Assembly: GCA_035938175.1 (NCBI GenBank)
Contig: DASZHD010000008.1
Coordinates: 124,001 to 188,000 of the forward strand
Reading direction: 5' to 3'
Length of the DNA: 64,000 nt
DNA from: DASRDE01 sp035938175
GTDB lineage: Bacteria > Vulcanimicrobiota > Vulcanimicrobiia > Vulcanimicrobiales > Vulcanimicrobiaceae
The notes beneath the pieces were generated by a model. It worked only from the letters and a program-made list of their open reading frames with translations, was not told the origin of the DNA and searched no databases. How positions within the stretch are numbered: the first letter of the stretch is position 1; the number at the start of each line of letters is the position of its first letter. The position numbers were made by a program, and so were the translations under genes. Shown here piece after piece: positions 1 to 7,829 of this stretch.

Positions 1-514
1 CCGCGCACACCGCCCAAAGCGCAACGAGCCAGCCCCGCCGCCTGCCGCAGAGTTCGACCAGCGCCAAGAGCGTAAAGCACACCGCGCTCACGTGCGCGAT
101 AAACCACACGTCACCGAGCATCGCACACCAGAGCAGATCCGTGCCGCCGAGCAAAAAAGTGCATAGCCAAATGTTTGCGCTCGCCGGTATTCCGATGCGC
201 TCTCCCAGCCGCCACGCCGCGCCGATCGCGATGCCGGCAAGAAGCACCGAGAGCAGCGTTTGATTCGCCGCCGTTCCCGCGACCGCAACGTACGGCAACA
301 ACAAGATCGCCGGCATCGGTGCTTCGATCACGTAATGCTGTCCGTGGTATCCCAGCGCGTCGATATACGCGCCGGGCCAATCGATCCACGCGTGACCGTG
401 AAGCAGCGCGTTTGCGAGCAGCACGTAGTTGTTGTACGGCGTCGATCGCAAGTGCGAGGCGAGCAGCGTGACGCTCAGTCCAACGAGCCCTGCTAGTACT
501 GCGCGGCTGCGCAT
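1..514 (-). CDS. polytopic membrane protein, glycosyltransferase-like (3' part beyond window)
   Basis: The frame is open from an ATG at 514 to the window edge, giving the first 171 residues of a protein whose C-terminus lies outside. The ATG shares base 514 with the TGA of the upstream DUF2723 gene, so the two are probably translated together. The sequence opens with a hydrophobic helix, then a soluble loop of the type YNNYVLLANA...HGQHYVIEAPMPA, then several long hydrophobic segments. This layout, with a conserved acidic/aromatic first loop, is typical of membrane glycosyltransferases of the GT-C type (dolichyl-phosphate-mannose transferase-like). I cannot assign the sugar or acceptor. It may act with its neighbour in protein or surface glycosylation; that role is inferred. 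Confidence 0.8.
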   Translation of the reverse strand, partial: MRSRAVLAGLVGLSVTLLASHLRSTPYNNYVLLANALLHGHAWIDWPGAYIDALGYHGQHYVIEAPMPAILLLPYVAVAGTAANQTLLSVLLAGIAIGAAWRLGERIGIPASANIWLCTFLLGGTDLLWCAMLGDVWFIAHVSAVCFTLLALVELCGRRRGWLVALWAVCA

Positions 515-1935
515 CAATTCTTCACCACGCGATATAACGGCGGCCATCCGCCGAGCGCCTTCGTATGATATCCGGGAACGTTGCCCCACAACTCGCCGAC
601 CACGTATACGGGGCGCATCCGCACCCACGCCGGAATGTACGCCGCGTCATCGCCGTACCATGATGAATCGACGATGCGCGCGCCGAGCCGCTTTTCGACA
701 TATGCTCCATATGCGAGGGCCGTCGCCTGCTGCCACGGCGCGATCAGAATCGCGCGGTCGGGCGTGCGTGCGACGACGGAATCGATCGCTTCCCGAGCTC
801 CGTTGTCGGAGGCTTGCGCAAATGTCGCTTTGTTCGTCCAGACCAAGAATACCGCGAGCGCTAACGGAACGATCGCCGCGCCGGCACGCCAAAACCGTGC
901 TTTCACGGGAATATCGGCCAACGCGGCGGCACCAAGCCCGGCCAGTATCGCGACCGTTGCAAACGCCGTGAAATAGTACCGGTCGATGTCCGCGACGACG
1001 GTGTAACCGAACGCGAAGGCGGCGGGCAGATAGAGGGCCAGTGCAAGAGCTCCGGCAAGAATTCTATCGCGCCTGAAGATCGCGAGTAATCCTCCGAGCG
1101 CCAGCAGCAGGCCGACCGGTGTAAAACTCTCGAGCACGTCATGCAAAAATCCGGGGCCATTGTCCGCATAGACGTGCCAGTTGATTATTCCACGCAGGGC
1201 AGCACGGGTGGGAAACTCCGACCCCGTTACCAGGCGCACGAATCCGCCGAGCGTCGACGGATCGTCGGTATCCCAAAACACATTTCCCGGAGGCTTGCCG
1301 ATTGCCGCAGTCGGGTCCAAATGCGCGCGGTCCACGATAAAACTGCGTGCCGGCAGATACGCGTACGTGCAAAGCGCCAGCACGAACAGCGCCGACGCCG
1401 CGAGCAGTTGACGGCGGTTCAAACGCCGCGCTGAAAAAATCACCAGCAGGAGTGCGGGCGTCAGCAGTACCGTAATGGAGTGCGTCGCAATGCCGGTTCC
1501 GAATGCAAACGCGCAAAGATACAGCGCCGTACTATTTCCGGTACGCCTCCAGAGCAGCGCGCAATAGAGCGACGCAAGGATGAAGAATACGGCGACGTCG
1601 TGAATTTCGGCGCGCGTACCGCGGGTCCAGACGACTTGGCCGAATGCAAAGAGCCATGCCGCTCCGAGTGCCGCGAGTGCGCCGCCCGCCAGTTCGCGCG
1701 CGATGCGAAATACGAGCCACGCTGCGCCGCTCATCGCGAGCGCGCTGAACAACGCGATGCGCCAGGAAACGGCGCCAAACGGCATTACGTGCGCGAAGAT
1801 GCCCGCGAGGATCGTGAACGCCGGAAATCCGGTCGGGTGCATGATTCCGAATATCCACGGGACCGTCTGCGCCTCGCCCGTATCCCAGAAGGAAATCGCG
1901 CCTTCAAGTGAAGCGGCGTACACCAGCAGCGGCAC
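514..1935 (-). CDS. DUF2723-family integral membrane protein (GT-C glycosyltransferase-like)
   Basis: A 473-residue protein with about ten hydrophobic segments. The N-terminal part (SFWDTGEAQTVPWIFGIMHP, then TGFPAFTILAG) carries the acidic residue and His-Pro-Thr-Gly pattern of DUF2723 proteins, which resemble protein O-mannosyltransferases and are often annotated as lipid-linked sugar transferases. The C-terminal third has a soluble region with a APWQQATALAYG stretch. The GTG at 1935 is the first usable start in frame, but the frame stays open and hydrophobic upstream into the preceding gene, so the true N-terminus may be longer by a non-standard start. It lies 47 bases after a secreted-protein gene and is followed directly by another polytopic protein. 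Substrate unknown. Confidence 0.78.
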   Translation of the reverse strand: MPLLVYAASLEGAISFWDTGEAQTVPWIFGIMHPTGFPAFTILAGIFAHVMPFGAVSWRIALFSALAMSGAAWLVFRIARELAGGALAALGAAWLFAFGQVVWTRGTRAEIHDVAVFFILASLYCALLWRRTGNSTALYLCAFAFGTGIATHSITVLLTPALLLVIFSARRLNRRQLLAASALFVLALCTYAYLPARSFIVDRAHLDPTAAIGKPPGNVFWDTDDPSTLGGFVRLVTGSEFPTRAALRGIINWHVYADNGPGFLHDVLESFTPVGLLLALGGLLAIFRRDRILAGALALALYLPAAFAFGYTVVADIDRYYFTAFATVAILAGLGAAALADIPVKARFWRAGAAIVPLALAVFLVWTNKATFAQASDNGAREAIDSVVARTPDRAILIAPWQQATALAYGAYVEKRLGARIVDSSWYGDDAAYIPAWVRMRPVYVVGELWGNVPGYHTKALGGWPPLYRVVKN

Positions 1936-1982
1936 GAGCCACGCTGCCCAAGCCGCGACGCGCGCGCCAATGCGCGCACTGC

Positions 1983-2651
1983 TCAGAACGACGGCAGGGC
2001 GGGCGTCGGCAACGGCTTCGGCGCTTGAAACGTCGATTTCGGCAAGCTCCCCGGAAATTGATACCCGCTGAACGTGATGCGTTCCCGCGCCGGTTTCCCG
2101 TTCACGGTCGCTGCCACGTTCGCGGCGGTCGCTACCCAGTACTTGCCGGACTTCGCAAATCCAATCGATCCCGTTCCGGCTAAGGTGCCGTTCGATGTGC
2201 GGAACCGGATGAGCGACGGCAGATACGTTTTACCGTCGATGGTCAAACCTTCGACGACGAAGTTGCCGGTCGCGTTCAACGGTTCCGCGCGATACACGTA
2301 ATCGTAGGCATTCCCGGCTCGAACGGCGCGAATAAACAGAAACGCGTATTGTGTTGCTCGCGGCGCGATCGCATCGACGGCGTAGCGGTCGCGGTATCGC
2401 GCAATTCGGGTAATTTTCGGCCGCAACGGTTGGCCGTCGACCGTGAGCGTTTCATCGCGCACGGACTCCCCGCTGCGGTATTGGCGGTGCGTTTGCTCGA
2501 TGTTGCGCGGTCCGGCCTGCGATACGCTGTACGAAAAAATCACGGCTTTCGGCGGTTCGAGCGCGAGCAAACGCGCGGCGTAACGTTCGAGAACTATCTG
2601 CGAATCGAGCGGCGCGGCTAATCCCACAAGGACCGCGAGCATTGCAATCAC
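1983..2651 (-). CDS. secreted protein of unknown function
   Basis: A 222-residue protein that begins with a short hydrophobic segment (IAMLAVLVGLAAPL) consistent with a Sec signal peptide, followed by a beta-rich, soluble body without membrane segments. The GTG start at 2651 overlaps the TGA of alaS as GTGA; an ATG four codons in (2642) is the alternative. The pattern of a query-like repeat (residues about 60-200 with many Tyr, Val, Thr) loosely resembles lipoprotein-sorting LolA-like or outer-membrane-associated folds, but I see no diagnostic motif and do not assign one. It follows alaS and precedes a DUF2723 gene. Confidence 0.7.
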   Translation of the reverse strand: MIAMLAVLVGLAAPLDSQIVLERYAARLLALEPPKAVIFSYSVSQAGPRNIEQTHRQYRSGESVRDETLTVDGQPLRPKITRIARYRDRYAVDAIAPRATQYAFLFIRAVRAGNAYDYVYRAEPLNATGNFVVEGLTIDGKTYLPSLIRFRTSNGTLAGTGSIGFAKSGKYWVATAANVAATVNGKPARERITFSGYQFPGSLPKSTFQAPKPLPTPALPSF

Positions 2652-5284
2652 GCGCTGAGCACCGCTTCGCGAATCGCTTCAACCGCCTCGGGCGCGCGCG
2701 ACGGATTCTTTCCGCCGCCTTGCGCTTGCGCTGCCTGACCGCCTCCGCGGCCGTCGACCAGCGGCGCGGCCAGCTTCACCAAATTCCCGGCGTGCACACC
2801 GGCTTTCACCATGTCCTCGCTCGCACTCACCAACAGGCTAACGGTGCCGTCGTCGACTCCGGCAAGTGCGATGACGCCGCTGGAAAGCCGTTGACGAATC
2901 GCGCTGCTCAAATGGCGAAGCGCTTCGGCGTTCGCCTCCGGAACGACGGCGCCGACAAACGTTTTGCCGCCTGCGCGCTGAGCCTTCTCCAGGTACGATT
3001 GCGCGTCCGACGCGGCGAGGCGCGCCTTCAATTCGCCGACGGCATTTTGCAAATCGCGCACGTCGCGCTGCAGCTTGCCGATGCGATCGCTCAATTCTTC
3101 CGGTGCGGCGGCCAGCGACGCAGCCAATTCGGCAACGAGATCTTGCTGACGCTGCGTGTACTGTTCGGCGGCGCGGGAAACGCACGATTCGATACGCCGA
3201 ATGCCGCTGCCGATCGAAAACTCGCTGAGGATTACGAACATGCCGAGCTCGCCGGTAGAGTGCGCGTGCGTTCCGCCGCAGAACTCCACGGATGGACCCG
3301 CTTTGACGACGCGAACGCGATCGCCGTATTTTTCACCGAACATCATGATCGCGCCGCTTGCCTTCGCTTCCTCGATCGGGAGCACGCGCGTCTCGAGCGG
3401 CGTGTCGTCGCGAATCATTTCGTTTACGCGCCGCGCGATGTCGCGCTTCTGTTCGGGAGTCAGCGCGCCGGCGGGCGAACGGAAATCGAAGCGCATGCGA
3501 TCGATACCGACCCAGCTTCCCGCTTGCGCGACGTCCTCGCCCATGACGTCTTTGAGCGCGCGCTGCAGAAGATGCGCCGACGTGTGATGCCGCCGGATCT
3601 CTTGCCGCCATTCCGGATGCACGCGCGCGTGCACGACGTCGCCCGCGCGCAATCGTCCGCGAACGAGCTTGCCGTGGTGGACGACGGCTTCGCCTTGGTA
3701 TTGGGTGTCGGTGACTTCGAAGATTGCCTCGGCCTGCGATACCTCACCATGACGATCGTGACGAACCGTCAGCGTGCCGCGATCGCCGATCTGGCCGCCT
3801 TTCTCCGCGTAGAACGACGTGCGATCTAAAATGATCTGCGCTTCTTCGCCTTCATGCAATTCCGGCGCGACGTCGTTGTCTTTCAAAATGGCGACGATCG
3901 TGCCGTCCGACTCGAGGCCCTCGTATCCGACGAACTCACTTTTCGTCGCAGGCAATTCCGCCACGCTGACGACGGCCCGTTTCGATGCGGCATCGCGGCG
4001 CGCGCGCTCTTTTTGCTCGTTCATCGCTTCGGTAAATCCGGCGTGATCGATGGAGACGCCGCGCTCCGCCGCAATTTCGCGAGTCAATTCAACCGGGAAC
4101 CCGTACGTATCGTGCAGCACGAAGACGTCTTCGCCCGCCAGCGTTCCGCCGCGCACAGTCGCGGAGAGCAGATCGTCGAGCATGGACATTCCGCGTTCCA
4201 GCGTACGATCGAAGGTTTGTTCCTCGGTGCGCAGCGCGCTTTGAATGCGCGACGCGTTCGAGCGTAATTCGGGATAGCCCGGCTCCAGCGACTCGACCAC
4301 CGCTGGAACGAGATCGGTCAAAAAGCCGTTCGGATAGCCCAGGAGGCGTCCGTTTCGAATCGCGCGACGGATCAGAAAGCGCAGCACGTATCCGCGATCG
4401 GTGTTGCTCGGATACACGCCGTCGTTAATCAAGAACGTGACGGCGCGCGCGTGATCCGCGATGATGTTCCGCCGCTCGAGCCGGTCCTTTTTCGAAAGCG
4501 ACGTTTGACCGACGGCCGGCTGCGCGTCGATAAGATCGGTAAACAGGTCCGTCTCGTACATCGAGACCTTCCCATTGACGACCGCGAGAATGCGCTCCAA
4601 CCCGGCGCCCGTGTCGATTTGTTTGCGCGGCAGCTCTTCGAGTTTGCCGCTCTGGTCGCGATTGTATTGCTGGAATACGACGTTCCAAATTTCGACCCAG
4701 CGGTTTCCTTTATTGGGACCGTCGTCGCCGGGTCCGCTCGCGTTCTGCGCGCCCGTATCGTAGAAGATCTCCGTGCAGGGACCGCACGGCCCCGTCGGGC
4801 CCATCGTCCAAAAGTTGTCTTCGTCGAACCGCGAGATCCGCTGCGGCGGAACGCCGATCTGCTCGCGCCAAATTTCTTCGGCCTCGTCGTCACCCGTGTG
4901 CACCGTTACCGCAAGACGCTGCGGATCGAGGCCGAGCGTTTTGGTGACGAAATCCCAGGCGTACGCGATCGCCTCGCGTTTGTAGTATCCGCCGAAGCTG
5001 AAATTCCCGAGCATTTCCAAAAACGTACCGTGGCGTCCGGTGCGGCCGACGTTTTCGATGTCGCTTTTTGCGCCGGCTACGCGCAGACAGCGCTGAACCG
5101 TTACGACATTTTCGGCGGGAGGCGGTTCGTCGCCAAGAAATGCCGGAACGAACTGCTCCATCCCGGCGATCGTAAAGAGCGTCGTGGACATCGCGTCCGG
5201 AATCAGGCTCGCCGAGGGCACCTGCCGGTGTCCCCGGGACGTGAAAAACTCGACGAACGCCGAGCGAAGTTCTTGGCTTTTCAT
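2648..5284 (-). CDS. alaS: alanine--tRNA ligase
   Basis: Class II synthetase that charges tRNA-Ala. At 878 residues it has the usual full length. It starts with the standard N-terminus (ELRSAFVEFFTSRGH) and the aminoacylation core with motif FTIAGMEQFVP and the GPCGPCTEIF stretch. The editing domain has its zinc ligands in HHTSAHLLQRAL and CGGTHAHSTGELG, and the C-terminal DHHA1-type domain ends in the Gly-rich GGRGGGQAAQAQGGG. Start ATG at 5284. It is preceded by 54 bases containing a small GC hairpin after the sigma-factor gene, and its stop overlaps the next gene. I saw no T-box leader. Confidence 0.98.
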   Translation of the reverse strand: MKSQELRSAFVEFFTSRGHRQVPSASLIPDAMSTTLFTIAGMEQFVPAFLGDEPPPAENVVTVQRCLRVAGAKSDIENVGRTGRHGTFLEMLGNFSFGGYYKREAIAYAWDFVTKTLGLDPQRLAVTVHTGDDEAEEIWREQIGVPPQRISRFDEDNFWTMGPTGPCGPCTEIFYDTGAQNASGPGDDGPNKGNRWVEIWNVVFQQYNRDQSGKLEELPRKQIDTGAGLERILAVVNGKVSMYETDLFTDLIDAQPAVGQTSLSKKDRLERRNIIADHARAVTFLINDGVYPSNTDRGYVLRFLIRRAIRNGRLLGYPNGFLTDLVPAVVESLEPGYPELRSNASRIQSALRTEEQTFDRTLERGMSMLDDLLSATVRGGTLAGEDVFVLHDTYGFPVELTREIAAERGVSIDHAGFTEAMNEQKERARRDAASKRAVVSVAELPATKSEFVGYEGLESDGTIVAILKDNDVAPELHEGEEAQIILDRTSFYAEKGGQIGDRGTLTVRHDRHGEVSQAEAIFEVTDTQYQGEAVVHHGKLVRGRLRAGDVVHARVHPEWRQEIRRHHTSAHLLQRALKDVMGEDVAQAGSWVGIDRMRFDFRSPAGALTPEQKRDIARRVNEMIRDDTPLETRVLPIEEAKASGAIMMFGEKYGDRVRVVKAGPSVEFCGGTHAHSTGELGMFVILSEFSIGSGIRRIESCVSRAAEQYTQRQQDLVAELAASLAAAPEELSDRIGKLQRDVRDLQNAVGELKARLAASDAQSYLEKAQRAGGKTFVGAVVPEANAEALRHLSSAIRQRLSSGVIALAGVDDGTVSLLVSASEDMVKAGVHAGNLVKLAAPLVDGRGGGQAAQAQGGGKNPSRAPEAVEAIREAVLSA

Positions 5285-5300
5285 GGGGTAGCGGACTATT

Positions 5301-5319
5301 AACCCGGGAGCGCCGGGTT
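5301..5319 (-). other. short GC hairpin between sigma-factor gene and alaS
   Basis: AACCCGG and CCGGGTT form a 7-bp perfect stem around a 5-base loop in the 54-base gap. There is no T-run on either strand, so it may only attenuate or pause transcription, or shield the alaS leader. It is too short to be a T-box. Confidence 0.35.
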
Positions 5320-5338
5320 TGCCTGCCTGGGTTGCCGC

Positions 5339-6127
5339 CTACTCTTGCAGCACGTGCCGCAGCTTCTCCAGCGCCTTTTGCTGCAGGCGGGAGACGTGCA
5401 TCTGCGAGACGTTCAGGCGCTTTGCGATTTCGGTCTGAGAAACGCTTTCGTAGAAGCGCAGGTAGAGAATCACGCGCTCGCGGCCGGTGAGCACCTCGAA
5501 GGCGCGTTCCAGGTTGGCTTTGTCCTCGAGGAGCGCGAGGCCGGCGTCCGTCGTGCCGATGTAATCCGCAAGCGTCTGCGATTTCTTATCGCCTTCGCCC
5601 GAGAGCTCGGTATCGAGCGAGAGCAGATTGTACGCCTGACCGAGTTCCTGTGCTTCGAGGATGTCTTCTTCGGACGCGTTGAGGTGTTCGGCCAGTTCGC
5701 CCACGGTCGGGCTTCGGCCCATTTTCACGGACAGCTTTTCGATCGCGCGGTTGACGGCGAGGTTGAGCTCCTGCAGCCGGCGCGGCACTTTGACCGCCCA
5801 GCCTTTGTCGCGGAAGTAGCGTTTGATCTCGCCGACGATTGTCGGCGTGGCATACGTGGTAAACTCGACGCCGCGTTCCAAATCGAACCGGTCGATGGCT
5901 TTGAGCAGCCCCACCGTTCCGACCTGAATCAGGTCGTCCAGCGATTCACCGCGGTTGGCGAACTTCACGGCCAAATAGCGCACCAAATTCAGGTGGGCGA
6001 CCACCAGTTCGCTGCGTAAGCGCTCGTATTCGGGATCCTCGGGCTTCGTTTTCGCCTGCGCGAAGCGCGCGAAGGCTTCCCGGGTTTTCTGCCGATCCCA
6101 GCGCTCGTCTTCCGCGTGTTGTTGCAC
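5339..6127 (-). CDS. RNA polymerase sigma factor, SigB/SigF/SigG subfamily
   Basis: A 262-residue sigma-70 family member with region 2 (RYLAVKFANRGESLDDLIQ, then VGLLKAIDRFDLERGVEFTTYA), region 3, and a region 4 helix-turn-helix (SQTEIAKRLNVSQMHVSRLQ). The IVGEIKRYFRDKGWAVKVPR stretch is typical of the SigB/SigF subgroup used for general stress or sporulation regulons. The GTG start at 6127 overlaps the TAG of the anti-sigma gene by one base, the classical rsbV-rsbW-sigB order. Activity should be held off by the kinase encoded just upstream and released by the unphosphorylated antagonist; this follows from the family. The regulon is unknown; no promoter of the GTTT-N-GGGTAT type was identified here. 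Confidence 0.95.
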   Translation of the reverse strand: MQQHAEDERWDRQKTREAFARFAQAKTKPEDPEYERLRSELVVAHLNLVRYLAVKFANRGESLDDLIQVGTVGLLKAIDRFDLERGVEFTTYATPTIVGEIKRYFRDKGWAVKVPRRLQELNLAVNRAIEKLSVKMGRSPTVGELAEHLNASEEDILEAQELGQAYNLLSLDTELSGEGDKKSQTLADYIGTTDAGLALLEDKANLERAFEVLTGRERVILYLRFYESVSQTEIAKRLNVSQMHVSRLQQKALEKLRHVLQE

Positions 6128-6558
6128 TAGTTCGTTACTTTTTTCGTCATTACGAGATTCGTGCCGCGTTCCGGATGCACGTCGTACTCGACCGAATCCA
6201 TCAGCGACCGAATGAGAAAGACTCCCAGACCGCCGACGCGCGGTTCGTCGATGCGTTTGTTCGAAACGGCTTCCGGGCGAGTCCCATGGCCGTAATCGCG
6301 CACGCGCACCGTCAGCGCGTCCGGCTCGGTTTCACAAGTAATTTCGATTTGATCGCTTCCTTGCGCGTGTTGAATGCAGTTCGTGCACGCTTCAGCGACG
6401 GCGAGCTTGACGTCTTCGATGTCTTCTATCGAGAAGTTCAGGCGGTTCGCAACCGCAGCAACGGCCAAGCGGGCAACGGCGACCCATTCGGCCTTGCTGG
6501 GAATACGCAGTTCGACGACACCCAGTGAATGGCTGGTGCGGGCCACCGGCTGATTCAC
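6127..6558 (-). CDS. rsbW: anti-sigma factor serine kinase (RsbW/SpoIIAB type)
   Basis: A 143-residue GHKL-fold protein. The N-box (KLAVAEACTNCIQHAQG) and the G1 and G2 boxes (VRDYGHGTRP and GGLGVFLIRSLMD) for ATP binding are present. Family members bind the sigma factor and phosphorylate a serine on the STAS-domain antagonist. The start is GTG at 6558, overlapping the antagonist's TGA as GTGA, and the stop overlaps the sigma gene. This three-gene arrangement defines a partner-switching module acting in the cytoplasm. No phosphatase or stressosome gene is visible in the window, so the input is probably encoded elsewhere. Confidence 0.94.
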   Translation of the reverse strand: MNQPVARTSHSLGVVELRIPSKAEWVAVARLAVAAVANRLNFSIEDIEDVKLAVAEACTNCIQHAQGSDQIEITCETEPDALTVRVRDYGHGTRPEAVSNKRIDEPRVGGLGVFLIRSLMDSVEYDVHPERGTNLVMTKKVTN

Positions 6559-6899
6559 ACGAGCGCCTTCATTGCAGCGTCCTCGTCGTCGTAAATACCG
6601 AAGATCTTCACCAGTCCCGTGATATCGAAGATTTTCTTGATCTGCGGATTGGTGCAGACGAGATTGACGGTGCCGCCGTGTTCGCGTACCCGCTTGAGGC
6701 CGCCGATCAGCACGCCCAAGCCGGTGGAGTCGATGTACCGCACCTTCTCGAGATTGATCACTAAATTGTAGTGCCCTTTGTCGATGAGATCGCCGATGGC
6801 GTCCTTCACCTTAGGCGAGGTATATACGTCAATTTCGCCGTTCAAATCGACGACGTACGTATCTCCTTGCGACTCCCGAACGTTTACTTTGATGTCCAC
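6555..6899 (-). CDS. rsbV: anti-sigma factor antagonist, STAS domain (RsbV/SpoIIAA type)
   Basis: A 114-residue single STAS domain. The phosphorylatable serine sits in the typical context VRYIDSTGLGVLIGG near residue 60, preceded by the LNGEIDVYTSPKVKD strand-helix. Unphosphorylated, such proteins sequester the kinase and free the sigma factor. It leads directly into rsbW with a 4-base overlap and follows a YtxH-like gene by 8 bases, so the envelope-type genes upstream probably share the transcript. Confidence 0.95.
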   Translation of the reverse strand: MDIKVNVRESQGDTYVVDLNGEIDVYTSPKVKDAIGDLIDKGHYNLVINLEKVRYIDSTGLGVLIGGLKRVREHGGTVNLVCTNPQIKKIFDITGLVKIFGIYDDEDAAMKALV

Positions 6900-6907
6900 G
6901 CTTACTC

Positions 6908-7285
6908 CTACGAGTCCGATGTGTGTGATTGCGATTCCGTCTGCGATTGACGGGTTAGATCCGCGCGCAGTTGGTCCGTCGTCGTTCTTCCTTCGTCTAC
7001 CGCGGCATCGACGTTGCTGCGCGCATTGTCGACGACGGTCTTTCCGCGCGCATAGAGGTCGGCGGCATTGCTTTGAAGATTCGTCGCCGCGTCGGAAACG
7101 CGGCCGCGCAAATCGCCGGTCGCGTCCATCGCGAAGTTGCCGGCTTCGCGCGCCTTTCCGACGAGCAAATCGCGCGCGTCTTCTTGCGTAATGAAATAGG
7201 CGAGCGCACCGCCGACGATTGCGCCGACCAGAAACCCGGCAAAAAAGCCGCCGCCTTCACGGCCGCCGTCATTGCTCTCGCTCAT
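6908..7285 (-). CDS. YtxH-domain small membrane protein
   Basis: A 125-residue protein with a Gly/Ala-rich membrane segment near the N-terminus (GFFAGFLVGAIVGGALAYFI, residues about 12-31), a basic stretch, then an alanine-rich amphipathic helix with recurring Asp/Ala/Arg that is probably a coiled coil. This is the YtxH layout; family members are general-stress genes in Bacillus. Its ATG overlaps the stop of the DUF948 gene (ATGA) and it precedes rsbV, which suggests that it is co-expressed with the sigma module and perhaps is one of its targets. Molecular role unknown. Confidence 0.85.
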   Translation of the reverse strand: MSESNDGGREGGGFFAGFLVGAIVGGALAYFITQEDARDLLVGKAREAGNFAMDATGDLRGRVSDAATNLQSNAADLYARGKTVVDNARSNVDAAVDEGRTTTDQLRADLTRQSQTESQSHTSDS

Positions 7286-7692
7286 GCGTTCTCTCCCGTC
7301 TGTTTGTCACCGCGTATCAGGCGCCGCAGACCCGCACTCACTCCGCCCAGCGTCGCACCGACGTTCACGATCGCGGGGCTGAGCGCTTCTTGCGTCAGCT
7401 TTGCGGTCTGAGCCGTCGAACCGGCGACTTGTTCCAGCGCGTTTACGACGCCGGTCAACCTCGCCAGCGTTTGATCGGCGGTGTCTGCGATACCCCCGAC
7501 GTGAGCGAGGGTCTCGCTTACGGGCTTACCCAAAGCCGCGACCTGTTCGTCGATCCCGTCGAGCGTCTTATTGAGCCTTCGCAGCACCCGTCCCAGCGCG
7601 AGCATGGCAATCAATACGCCCAGCCCCGCCAAAAAGACGCCCAGTCCGACCAAAACGTCGAGAAACGCCGACCAATCTACGCCTGTGCTCAA
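7282..7692 (-). CDS. DUF948-domain membrane protein
   Basis: A 136-residue protein with one N-terminal membrane segment (LVGLGVFLAGLGVLIAMLAL) and a long helical soluble part with heptad-like repeats (LNKTLDGIDEQVAALG). DUF948 proteins are paired with YtxH proteins in Firmicutes general-stress loci, as here. The start is TTG at 7692; AAGGA 8-12 bases upstream on the minus strand supports it. It is the first gene of the stress-sigma set, and a strong hairpin lies upstream at 7722-7749. Confidence 0.82.
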   Translation of the reverse strand: MSTGVDWSAFLDVLVGLGVFLAGLGVLIAMLALGRVLRRLNKTLDGIDEQVAALGKPVSETLAHVGGIADTADQTLARLTGVVNALEQVAGSTAQTAKLTQEALSPAIVNVGATLGGVSAGLRRLIRGDKQTGENA

Positions 7693-7721
7693 CCCTCGTT
7701 TCCTTCCCCTCGATGCCTGCG

Positions 7722-7749
7722 GACCGGTGCGCCCCTTGGGCGCCCGGTC
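7722..7749 (-). terminator. strong 12-bp hairpin between cysteine desulfurase and DUF948 genes
   Basis: GACCGG-T-GCGCCC pairs with GGGCGC-CCGGTC around a 3-base loop, with one bulged T. It is the only strong stem in the 137-base gap and sits 80 bases after the cysteine desulfurase stop. No T-run follows on either strand, so if it ends transcription it would be a non-canonical or Rho-assisted site; it could also protect the 5' end of the sigma-operon mRNA. Confidence 0.4.
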
Positions 7750-7829
7750 ATCGGGCGCGACGAGCCCTGATGGCCGCGAGTATGCAATAGCTCCGGCCAG
7801 TGGTGAAGCAACTATTCCCCGCTGCTTGG

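Noticed and set aside
5285..5338. T-box leader for alaS
   Set aside because: Only 54 bases are available and neither the T-box sequence nor a specifier stem is present.
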